Shown here piece by piece: positions 47,931 to 58,558 of a DNA stretch of 64,000 nucleotides. The position numbers and the translations under genes were made by a program. Every line of letters begins with the position of its first letter. The first letter of the stretch is position 1. The stretch comes from Papaver somniferum. Lineage: Eukaryota > Streptophyta > Magnoliopsida > Ranunculales > Papaveraceae. The notes beneath the pieces are model-generated. The model saw only the letters and a list, made by a program, of their open reading frames with translations. It ran no database searches and had not been told where the DNA came from. The DNA lies in NCBI RefSeq assembly GCF_003573695.1, contig NC_039359.1, positions 94,113,275 through 94,177,274 on the forward strand. Direction: 5' to 3'.

Positions 47931-48605
47931 TATTTTGTATAGGTTTATCGTTCCTTCATGTTTTGGAATGCTCGTTTGCGCATTCAGATGCTCGTTCGTG
48001 CATTATTGCTGAGTACACTAACACCATTTTGGTCGGGGCTTACTCGATAGCTGCTCAGATGCTCGTATGTTGAACATTTATCACTGACCCGTGGAATTCT
48101 GCTGTGAAGAACAACGAATTGAAGTGACGAAATATTACGAAGAATCGTAGAATATTCGGTTAACGATTAGAGATAATTAATTGATGGCTATATACTAGCA
48201 GGCATGCTGTCTAGGAGCATTAATTATCTGATAATTGAGAAATACGAGCTTGTTGAAACGTCATATCTCCTTTATATAGTCAGAGAAAACCTTGTTGCAC
48301 CCTGAATACGTTATTGCTCTATACTAGCAGGCAAGCTGTCTAGAAGCCGTCCAATATTTCGATTCTATATAGAAGTAATTACTGAAATTGCTTAGTATTC
48401 ATGAGATGTGCCGTTGCCTCAGCTGAATGACTACACATATACATATACTCTGAGAGACAGTATTCTCAGTCAAAGATTTCATGGCATGGGCTTTCATGCT
48501 TCTATGAGAGACATGAGCCTCAATACTCATCTGATTGCTGGATCAGGAGCATGTACAATTATGGTTTTACGATTTTAACCCTTGTCGAAAATCCACCGTC
48601 TACAT

Positions 48606-48622
48606 TAAGTCCCCTGCTTAGT
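48606..48622 (-). promoter_or_regulatory. Polypurine tract of the Gypsy element
   Basis: The minus strand reads AGCAGGGGACTTAA directly before the 3' LTR start TGTAGA, the expected priming site for plus-strand DNA synthesis. Confidence 0.7.
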
Positions 48623-49572
48623 AAGGGACAGTCGTGTTCCTCAGTCAGCACTGGATGGTGATTTTCCAGTTATGAACGAAATAAGCAATTGAACTTTAGT
48701 CGTAAGATAATATGTTACCGTATTTTCGATCGCGCGAGCGAACCACGACTTGAACGAAGATCCCAGTGGCATGATAGAACATTGTCTAATGAGCATAAAT
48801 TGGTGTAGAACCGCTGATTTGATGGTGGAACCTTGGTTGATTTACGAACAGACGCTCGTTCGTAAATTGACCTCGTTCCCAAGAAAAGAAATCCTTGTTT
48901 TACGAACAGACGCTCGTTCGTTCGTTAGTTTAAGGAACAAACAAAATTGACCTCGGTCTGATGATATAAAATTTTGTCTATGAGCTTTCACGAAAACCAA
49001 AATTTTATTTTTTAAATATGTGAGATTTCACAAAGTTGAATAAACTCTCGTTTCAAAGGTGGATGCTCGTACGAGAGAAAAGTTTTTTTTTAATAGACGT
49101 GCGTCTGTTAGTAATAAAATTTTGTTTATGAGCTTTCATGAAATTTTTTTATCTTCGAGCTTTCAGAAATCTTTGAAAATATACTCTCGCTTCAAAAACA
49201 GATGCTAGTGCTAGGGAGCAAAAATATATAGATATATTTTTCAAATTTACGTGAGTTTCACGTTAAATATTTATATATTTTGTAAAATCATGTTTTGATT
49301 TTGAACAACTGTTGAAAGTAGACCATTATACATGGTGAAATAATGTCTGTACGTGAGTTTTCACAATTCTAGAATGGACGTCTGTCTAGTTTTTGAAAAA
49401 CCATTGGATGTTAAAATTCACGTGGGTTGTTCACGGTTTTATGAAAATGAAGTCATGATTTTGAATAATGATTTTTGCTCGTCTTTGCAGGTTTGAGGGA
49501 ACGAGCAAGTTTTCGAAATTCTGACGTTATAATCACTACAGCTAGTGAAATTGAAAATAGGTAAGAGTTAGA
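48623..49572. other. Gypsy 3' untranslated internal region
   Basis: No coding sequence on the element strand. ACGAACAGACGCTCGTTCGT occurs twice (about 48844 and 48901). Confidence 0.5.
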
Positions 49573-49944
49573 TTGTTACCATTTTGTTACGCGTTTGTTA
49601 TTGGTATATCCATGACTCCGTGTCTTTCGCCTCAGATAGTGCTGACTTCTGGTTACAACCACTCTTCTGTCCCTTCCGAGGAACGCTCCAGAAATATCAT
49701 GTCAAAGATGAAGACTTCTGCAGATGTTTATGCCGACGTGAATCAAACTTTCAGAGATGCTGAAAAGATGATGTATTGTACGTCTCTCGATCAACTGGGA
49801 GTCGTCCGTGATGGAATCAACGCTTTCTCAGCCTTAGCGGATGCAGAAGAGAAGCAGGGACGAGATGAGTTATTACTGAAAAGGAAAGCTGAAGATGAAA
49901 GGCTTGCAGCTTATCAGCAAAACGCCGCCGGCTTCAGCAAATGA
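49573..49944 (+). CDS. Antisense coiled-coil ORF in the Gypsy element
   Basis: 123 codons on the strand opposite to gag, about 1 kb inside the 3' LTR. The true start may be a later ATG; the first one shown is not well supported, and MSKMKTSADVYADVNQ is a likely start. The C-terminal half is charged and heptad-like (DAEEKQGRDELLLKRKAEDE), predicting a coiled coil. Tat-lineage elements are known to carry additional ORFs, some antisense between pol and the 3' LTR. Placing this one there is inference from position and orientation. No enzymatic domain is visible. A similar charged fragment lies at 6482-6642 near the other Gypsy LTR. Confidence 0.5.
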   Translation: MLPFCYAFVIGISMTPCLSPQIVLTSGYNHSSVPSEERSRNIMSKMKTSADVYADVNQTFRDAEKMMYCTSLDQLGVVRDGINAFSALADAEEKQGRDELLLKRKAEDERLAAYQQNAAGFSK

Positions 49945-52900
49945 GACTAGCGGCTGAAGATGAAATCTGATCTCGCGCGGAAGGCGTAGCTTCTGATTCA
50001 GATGTAGATGAATGAAGAATTTCGTCATAATTCGTCATCAGAAAATTCAGAAGTCAGGTATTCATTGAAAATGCTGTAGAATCTTCGTCCGATGTCGGAT
50101 TTTCGTGATTTACCCATGTTTCTTCATCCTCAGAAAATTTCCAAGCTTTAGCTAAGAAGATTTTCGGCTTTTGAGTACGTTTAAGGGCCAAAATTGACGA
50201 AACAGTAAACTTCCAGAAATTTTTCAGCTGGTATGAGTCCAATGTTTTGGCTACATTTTTTTGCTCGTTTCTCCAATTGCTATGAATTTTGATATAAAGA
50301 GAATGGTACATTTTTTTTGCTCATTTTTTTTCCGGATACGTTGTAGAGTACATCCATATAAAGATAATGGTATATGAGCCATCCCTATATTCTTCACCAA
50401 TTTCTGCCAGCTTGCTGCTTTGTGCGGGATAGTGTAAAATCATCTTAGACAAGCTTGTTGTAAAACACTCCTGTTGTGTCTTTAGACCATTCGCTTGTGT
50501 CTTGAACGGTTGGTGAAGGATTTTAATGTTATTGAGTCATTTGAGATCAGGAACCCTTGATTGATACATGAGCATGGTGCTTGCAGTGCCATCTTGCTTC
50601 TGTCAGCCGTAGAAACATCACTTCTGAAACCCTGGTCACGGGACCATAAATGAGGTTGCTCTCAAGAGGGGATGATGTAATGACCATGGTTGCATGTCCT
50701 GATCGTAGCATTCCTTTTATGATGAATGATTAGCACATGAGAGTCTAGTTCCACGGGTCTTGGACTGTGAAACTGATCATCATGATCAGTGGACCGTCAG
50801 TCCCCAGTATTTATTAAATCTCTCCCTTTCATTTTCCTTTCTTCTGGCAAGACCTAGATAGAGGACCCTGGTAGAAAAATTGATGCAAATACCTAGGTGG
50901 TCGAAGTTGGTGGTACCTTGATGAAGGACTTGATGGAAAGACCTGGTGGACACCGATCGACTGTGGAAGTTATGAATCCCGTCCAAGAATTTCTTTATGC
51001 ATGTTGTATGCTCTGGAAGCTGTAGGAAATTCATACGACGTCGGAATTCGATGCTTGACCCCAATTTTTGAAGCTAAGAGGCTGAGTTATCACATGAGAA
51101 AAGAATCACTCAATTTGGAGTTGTAGAGGTCATCCAACGAAGCGCGCACATTTGTAATTTATAATCCTGTACAAATTTTTCAGATTTCGTAGATCTGGCG
51201 GTAAAAGCCGTATCTTTCAGCTCGTACGTCTGACTGATACGCCCTTTTGGTATGTTGTAGAAGAGACATAGAATAACATCTTTCACTGAGAAAATATTAT
51301 CCCATTCCTCACTCATTGGTACTTTTTTGTAAACCCATGGGCTGAAGTATGTTGTATCTCATTTGTAGAGGTAATGAGAACTTCCTTTAGAAGACTTGGG
51401 ATTGTGTCCGCCTGTTGTGCAAGATTCGGAAAGACTTTCATGTGAATATATTTCATGTCTACACACCTTGATATGAATCATTAGTGCTTTGAGAAGTCTG
51501 ATCCATCGAGTAACGCTTTAGAGAAGGGATATTTGATGAAGCTGGTCATGAGGATGTTGCCCCTGAGACCGTTGTTGATGCTGGATCACGATAGAATTTT
51601 CTCCAGAAATGCTTGTTGATGCCGATACTATGGTTGGAGTTGCTCCAGAGACCGAAAAGGCTAGATCCATGATTATCGACATAGTCTTTACTCCTCTATC
51701 CAGTGAGCCTTTACATTCACGAACTAATTGATGAGTTGAGCATCCTTAAGATAAGGGTGTAGGGTTTAACCCAAATTCTCCCGAACCTTTACTGTGAAGT
51801 GCCTTGTCAGGGAATCGATGTTGTTGCGGTAGATAGCAGCGGCAGTTTCCATTCTGTATGTGATCGATGAAGAGAGGAAGTTCCCCAGTCGTGCAGGGTT
51901 TTGCGATATAGAGAGACCCGTTGATGAAGTTTCATGGAATCACGTCAGGTCACAATAACTTGTTATGTGGATAACATTTATTGAAATAGAATTGATTTAT
52001 CCAATAAGATCAAGTCCCCGGTGTATGTTGAAGGAGTTTGTGCCATCGATGGATGAATGATGTTGCATCTGCTTCAGAAGTATTATCATGGGATAATGAA
52101 GACTTATCGATTGTAGTTCAGTTGCACTTCGATCGTGCTATTGTTGAATAGTGTGTCATCGCCGAGATATTTGTGTTGAAGCCAGATGCGCCATTATCGA
52201 AGGTGTACTCTTTGATTGGGAGTACAATTTGAAGGCTTCTTAGATGCTTTAGCGTTGAAGCTTTCATTCCTTAAGCATAGAATGTCTAAGGGGTTTGATC
52301 ATCTCGGCCTTGGAGTATCTTCTGCTGATTCAACATCCCTCTCGTTGCGGTAGTGGGATTTGACACTTGTGTAGACATCGGAGCCTTCTGATTTTGTGGA
52401 ACACATGGACTTGCAGGAGAAACACCCAGAGTGTTCTTTTCCATGTTTGGACATCATCTCAGTAATGAATGTTTCAGTGCTTGATTCATAGAAATGTCAG
52501 ATTCAACCACTTGGTAAAATACTAATGCGGTGAAGCTACCATTCATAACGTCTTGCGGAGTTGCTAGCAGAATTGAGTCCCCATGCTAGGATAACATGTG
52601 AGGAAATAAATGAAATATACATGGAATGAGACTTGCCTGAGTGTGGAACCTCTTGATGAATGTCTATGTATCTTTTGCAGGTTCTTGCTTCAACCTCGTC
52701 AAAGTTTGAAATTCCTCCAAGTACTCTGATGATTGAATGTCCGTCAAATCTTCTGGATCAGAACTTTCTTCGTTGGAGAGATGTGCAACTAAAGGCACTT
52801 CGTCAGTACCCATCTTTTTAGCTGGATCCACGCTCTTCTGAAGGACATGTCATATCTTGGGTCTTCCTGATTATGTGAAACTTGGTTTCTATCCAGGTTG

Positions 52901-52980
52901 AACTTATGTTCACTTTGAGAGTGATGTAGACATAAGTATTTCCGAGCGTTCCTTAAAGATCTCTGATTGGGATGGGAGCA
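49945..52980 (-). other. Internal Gypsy sequence without recognisable pol
   Basis: Short minus-strand ORFs (50311-50054, 51064-50786, 51316-51110) show no reverse transcriptase YxDD, RNase H or integrase zinc-finger motif. AGTCCCCAG-like words recur here (50790, 53107) as they do in 4500-7070. This is probably highly diverged or replaced sequence. Confidence 0.5.
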
Positions 52981-52984
52981 TGAG

Positions 52985-53075
52985 TAGCTTCTTGTCGAGT
53001 GATGCATGTGGATTTGATGGTTTTCAGTGGAATGTTGTTGATGGAGGTGCCAGCATCGATCAACGTTCTTCCAAA
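52985..53075 (-). pseudogene. Aspartic protease remnant
   Basis: Minus-strand TLIDAGTSINNIPLKTI fits the LID-(G/A)-(S/T)-S start of Gypsy proteases, which cut the gag-pol polyprotein. The catalytic Asp is present; downstream sequence shifts frame and is lost. Confidence 0.6.
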
Positions 53076-53455
53076 TTCGTTTCTTCTGAGATTGACTGTG
53101 GTAAGTAGTCCCCAGTTGTACATCTCTTGGTCTGTGGCTGAAGGCTCAAGAAGTATTTACGGAATGGACTTCTTGACACGATGTGGTTTAGTGTTGTGAA
53201 CATGTCTCTCCTTTGTGCCTTCGACCGATAGATCAATTCGCAGGCATGTTCGATCAACGACTGAACTGCTTCTTTTATCGGTTGTTCAGAGATGGAGAAA
53301 GTCCTGACTGGGAGAGGATCTATGTGTACTCCTTCAGTCCCCAAGTTAAGCTCTCCCGATTCAACTTTTTCCCTGAATATGCGCTTTAAAACTCTGAAGT
53401 CGCTTGTTGGATGATTGAGGAACCTATGGAAGCGGCAGTAACGAGGACTTTCCAT
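53060..53455 (-). pseudogene. gag C-terminal knuckle and linker
   Basis: In the same frame as gag after intervening stops. It starts CRFHRFLNHPTSDFRVLK, the Cys-His zinc-binding type found in Tat gag C-termini, then runs to LNLGTEGVHIDPLP and a linker before the protease. Confidence 0.75.
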
Positions 53456-53749
53456 GTCTTATTCAATCGGTTCTTTCTTAACATATGGCAACTTGATAGC
53501 ACCATCTTGGATCCAAGCATCCAGGAGTTCGATCACCTCTTCAATGGAAAGGGAAAAGTCAGGTGTGTCTTGATCAGGAGCCACTGTGCGCTATTCAGGG
53601 GCTTGTGCATCTTTATTATCCTTTCTTTGTGCTTTTGAAAGAGATGAGGTATGATTGCGTGGTGGTTCGGCTTTCCGTTTGCTCCCTTATGCAACAACGT
53701 TTGTGGAAGGCTGGAGGTTGTACTTCTTGTTGATCAGACGTCTGCTACA

Positions 53750-54547
53750 TCAAGCGTCTCGCGGTTCTTCAGCCTTTGTAGCTTTTGTTCTTTCCAATAA
53801 AGCGGGTGCAGTAGTTGCCGGTCTCTTCACCGCTTCATGAAGCTCTGAGAAAGTATGGAAACGAAGATTTTCCAACAAAGCTCTGTAGACCAGGATCATG
53901 TCGTTGATACACAAGTCTACAAGTTGTTGCTCCGTAACGTTTGGATCATGATAGTCTAGGGCCTGCACTCTGAATCTTTTCACGTAGTCATTGGGATGTT
54001 CATTTTTCCTCTGAAACATTCTTCCAAGATCTGAGAGAGTAACCTGCTCTGACACAAAGAAATACTTTCTGTAGAAGGCGTTAATCATTTCTCCCCAATT
54101 GTCGATAGTTCCCGGTGCGATGTTGTTGTACCAGGTGTATGCCCTGCCTTTCAAGGATTTTGAAAATTCTTTGAGGCGAACAACATGCTTATGCTCATGT
54201 TCTCCCAAGGATTCCAGAAACCGAGAAACATGCTCCCGAGCATTGCCTGTTCCGTCATACAAAGTGAAGGTTGGAGAGGTATAACCTTATGGAAGAGGAA
54301 TCCTTTGCGTAGCAGCAGGGTATAGAGGTTGGTGACGATGGATATGTGACATCTTGTATTTTCCATGGTTCTCCAAGAGGCGTTCCAAATCTTCCCGAGT
54401 AATGAAATTTGATGATTCCTTCGCTGATGGATCGTCTGCAGCTTTGCGGACTTCGCTGTCATCCACTGTATGAATTGGAACTACTTCAGGATCAACATTT
54501 GAGGATGTTTCCTTTTTTTTTACTTTTCCTTGAGTCTTCTCTGACAT
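53750..54547 (-). pseudogene. Gypsy gag (Retrotrans_gag)
   Basis: One frame from ATG 54547 holds an acidic N-terminus (MSEKTQGKVKKKE), a TAA at 54287-54289, and then the capsid-like core: YDGTGNAREHVSRFLESL, LKGRAYTWYNNI, INAFYRKYF, QRKNEHPNDYVKRFR and the C-terminal helices. Gag packages element RNA into virus-like particles. A TGA at 53750-53752 ends it, though the same frame goes on through further stops to the knuckle region. At least five in-frame stops between 54547 and 53455 with no shift suggest decay by point mutation, mostly CpG/nonsense type. Confidence 0.9.
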
Positions 54548-54894
54548 CTTCTCAGTGAGAGTCTTGAGATAACTGAATAGCTATTTCTGTGTTGCAGCCA
54601 TATCAGTTTGATTCTTTGCAAGAGTCTCTTTCACCTTGATGAGATCATCCATGGTAGGTGGTGGATTCCCCCTGACTTCCTCAGGGTGTCGACCGAATAT
54701 GGGGTGACCTTCCATGTTATCCTGAGGAGGAATAACACCACCACCGTCAATGTTGGAGGCCGAAATGGTTTCCGGGATACCTCATTGTTATTGTTGCTAG
54801 TGCTAGCGTCATTTGCATTGGAACCTGTAACTAACCCAGACTTAAGACCAGACATCTTTGTGAATACTGAGATTGCAACCGAGAGAATGATCTC

Positions 54895-54914
54895 CCACCG
54901 TGGTCTCCAATCCA
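54895..54914 (-). promoter_or_regulatory. Likely primer-binding site
   Basis: Directly after the 5' LTR end on the minus strand is TGGATTGGAGACCACGGTGG. PBS sequences begin TGG, complementary to the tRNA 3' CCA. I could not assign the tRNA. Confidence 0.45.
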
Positions 54915-57900
54915 TAGATGGGGAAAAACGATTTGCTGGTTTTTACGGAATCGGGGAGATGACCGTGCGGAGGAGACTCCTTGAACCGAGCAAATGCTCA
55001 ACCTTACACAGATGCAATGCAAGAAGGGAGTGCTTTAAGTTCGAGAGATCAATCTGTAGGACTCCGGCCTAAACCAAGACAATAATCGTTCCAGAGTCAA
55101 TTTCGTCACAAGAGAGGATGGGTTGATCTGTAGGAGGGTAGCTGAGAAATGTGTGAGATCAATGGTGATCGAGATTGTAGATGTGTTGTGTATTATGCGT
55201 AAAAAAGTTATGAATGATGAATTTTACTCAGTTGAGAGTGATTGCTTAGACGATGAGTTCGTGTAGACGAAAGATTGTCTGTATGAACTTGTCGAGAAAT
55301 TCTTGTCTGTTTCAATCAGGATTCAGAGACTTATATATTGCTGAATTGAAAACACCATGATCCCATGAAGTGTGACAGTTGCGGGAGTCGAAGAGTGGGG
55401 AAGTGGAAAGTCATGTTGAAACCAGTTGCTCATCGTGCAGAGACTTGGTTAACTTTCCACCCACTACTTTGCTAACTCCTCCAACTGATTGCACGACTTG
55501 GTCACATTCTCATCGTGTGTATGAACACACGTGCCGTAAACCGCAAGACCAAAACCATAGTTAATATCCCCCCATGTGACATGATTGATGTCTCGTGAAT
55601 GTGGAGTCTGCAAGGCAGGCGTGTATTTAGTTAGTCAGTTGCTGACTTTATGGGATGATGAGTCCTTGTATTGCTAAGTTGAACATAATTTTCAAATGTT
55701 CTGAGACTCATGAATTGAACATGTCTGTTGAGTCGAAGGTATAATTATTTTGATTGTGAAGGAGAGCAAATATTGCTCGTACGAGCAAATGTTGCTTGTT
55801 TGATAAACTGTTGAACATTAATAGTCAGTATTCATGGACTGAGCAAGTATTTCTCATATGATGACTTATTGAATATTGATATTCGAACAAATATTCATGG
55901 ACTGAGAAAATGTTGCTCATCTAAGCAAATATTGATAGTCGAACCAATATTCATGGACTGAGCAAATGTTGCTCATCTGAGCAAATATTGATAGTTGAAC
56001 CAATATTCATGGTCTGAGAAATATTGCTAGTCTGAGAAAATATTGCTCATATGAATTATTGAATATTAATGGTCGAACTAATATTCTTTGGTGTGAGTAA
56101 ATATTGCTCATCTGAGCAAATGTTGCTCACTTGATGAATTACTGAATATTGACAGTTGAGCCAATATTAATGATTTGAACAAATATTGCTCGTATGAGCA
56201 AATGTTGCTCGTTTAATGAATTGTTGACATCGTCGAATTTTGATAATTGAACCAATATTCTTTTAATTGAGAAAATATTGTTCGTATGAGCAAATATTGC
56301 TCGTTTGAGCAAACGTCAATTTAAGATGCTAACATCTGAGCCGAGCATAATTATTAAAGTGTTGATCACGGGATCAACGTAAAATTATTAGTGTTTGAAT
56401 CTGCTCAAAATTATGTTTTGCAGAGCTTTGGATTCGAACCCCTAATTTTGATCAATTGCCAAATTGATGATAAATTGATGATTTATTGAAAAATAATTCA
56501 TGAAAATGAAGTAGGGACCGACTACAGGGGATGATGAACCGACCATATAGCGCCCAGATGCTCAAGTGAGAAAAATACCAAAGTCTCTTGAATATCAATT
56601 GGTGAAAGGATGATTAAATGCTGGTTTAATCATTTTTCAAATAGTGCTCGTGTGAGCGTCAGGTAATAGAACCTTATTATGGAGAGATGAGGGACCGACA
56701 AGGGATTATGAGATCGGCCCTTGGTGGTCATGGGACCAGCTGATAGTCGTTTTAACAAACTCCCAACTGTTTGGAAAGAGTTTGGATCCAGTATGAGCAA
56801 TTGAGCAAATTAGGTCAAAATTATTAAAACACGTCCGACCGGCTATTTTCAAGCCTCAGGGACGGCCTTGGTCGGTCAAGGAGACATGCCCACATCACCA
56901 TAATGTCCGTGTCTCAGTCCTCAGAGTTTCGATATTTTCCAATGTGCGTTTAAGCAACATTTTGAGAAAATATGAAGAAATCAGGGATTTTGCTGAAACC
57001 GTGAAACTTCATGAGATGAAGGAATAAAATTATAAAATAATGAAGGAATCATGAGGTGTGGGACCGTCTAGGCCAAGGCATGGCCGATCGGCAAAGGAGC
57101 CAGTCCCAAGGCACTTTTTCCTAATTTATAATATTTTCATGATTTTAGGGAAATATCATAAAATCAAGAAGTTTGTTGAAACCAAGGAATTTGTTAAAAT
57201 CAAGGAGTTTCCATGAGATGAGGGAAACATAAAAAAAATAATAATGATAAAATAAGGGGCGTATGGGACCGGCTAGGGCGTGACCGGCCGGCTATGGCCC
57301 GGTCCCACGGGTTTCCCTAATTTTGTATTATTTTTCATGAACTTGAGTGAAATTTCATGAATCCAATGAGTTTGCTGAAACTAGGGAATTTCGTTGAAGT
57401 GAAGGAGTTTCCATAATAAGATGAGGAAACAAATATTATTAAAATAATAAGACATGGGCCTGTGGGGCCGGCCACGGCTAGCGCATGGCCGGGAGGCCAA
57501 TGAGCCCGGGCCCCGTGCGTTTTCTCCATTATTTATAATATTTCATGAATTGAGGGAAATATCATGAAATCAGGGATTTTTCATGGGATGAGGGAAATAA
57601 TAAAATAATAAGGAGTCATGAGGTGTAGGATCGGCCACGGCTCGGGCATGGTCGGACGGCTAGTGGACCCGGTCCCGCGACACCTTTCCTAAATTTTACT
57701 ATTTCTTTGATACGAGGAAACACCATGAGACTGGGGAGTTTCCTTGAGACGAAAGAGATTTGTTCAAATGAAGGTATTTTCATGAAATCAGGGAAAATAA
57801 TAAAAAATATGATAAAATATAAAATTGGACGTGGGACTGGCCACGACACGACCGTCCGGCCGGTGGGCCCAGTCCCCAGCGCCTTGATTAATATTTTATT

Positions 57901-58558
57901 ATTTATTATTTTCTTCCTATTTTGTATAGGTTTATCGTTCCTTCATGTTTTGGAATGCTCGTTTGCGCATTCAGGTGCTCGTTCGTGCATTATTGCTGAG
58001 TACACTAACTCCATTTTGGTCGGGGCTTACTCAATAGCTGCTCAGATGCCCGTACGTTGAACATTTATCACTAACCTGTGGAATTATGCTGGGAAGAACC
58101 ACGAATTGAAGTGACGAAATATTACGAAGAATCGTAGAATATTGTTGAATATTCAGTTAACGATTAGAGATAACTAATTGATGGCTCTATACTAGCAGGC
58201 ATGCTGTCTAGGAGCATTAATTATCTGAGAATTGAGAAATATGAGCTTGTTGAAACGTCATATCTCCTTTATATAGTCTGGGAAAACCTTGTTGCACCCT
58301 GAAGACGTTATTTCTCCTTTACATAGAAGTAATTACTGAAATTGCTCAGTATTCATGAGATGTGTTGTTGCCTCAGCTGAGAGACTAAACATCTACATAT
58401 ACTCTGAGAGACAGTATTCTCAGTCAGAGATTTCATGGCATGAGCTTTCATGCTTCAATGAGAGACATGAGTCTCAATACTCATATGATTGATGGATCAG
58501 GAGTATGTACAATTATGGTTTTGCGATTTTAACCCTTGTCGAAAATCCACCATCTACA
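54915..58558 (-). repeat. 5' LTR of the Gypsy element
   Basis: Nearly identical to 44977-48605 over most of its length. It ends TCTACA at 58558. The inner end reads CATAGATGG where the other LTR has TGTAGATGG. Confidence 0.9.

Larger units (their letters stand above)
44977..48605 (-). repeat. 3' LTR of the Gypsy element
   Basis: Begins TGTAGATGGG and ends CGTCTACA on the plus strand. It contains a GAGCAA/TTGCTC array (about 45745-46345) and five GC-rich ~200-bp subrepeats (47040-47930). Compared with the right LTR it lacks about 65 bp near 45798 and keeps about 50 bp near 48310-48360. Confidence 0.9.
44977..58558 (-). mobile_element. Complete Tat-type Gypsy LTR retrotransposon, nested in a Copia LTR
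   Basis: Two 3.6 kb direct repeats (44977-48605, 54915-58558) flank 6.3 kb of internal DNA. The outer ends are TGTAGA and TCTACA, an inverted pair. gag and a protease remnant on the minus strand next to the right repeat fix the orientation: the 5' LTR is on the right. Flanking pentamers are TACAC and CGCAC, an imperfect duplication. Reverse transcriptase, RNase H and integrase are not recognisable, so the copy is non-autonomous or deleted. Confidence 0.9.

Noticed and set aside
54608..55072. 154-codon plus-strand ORF across the LTR junction
   Set aside because: It is antisense to the primer-binding site and gag leader and spans the LTR border. Part of it recurs in the other LTR without the rest.
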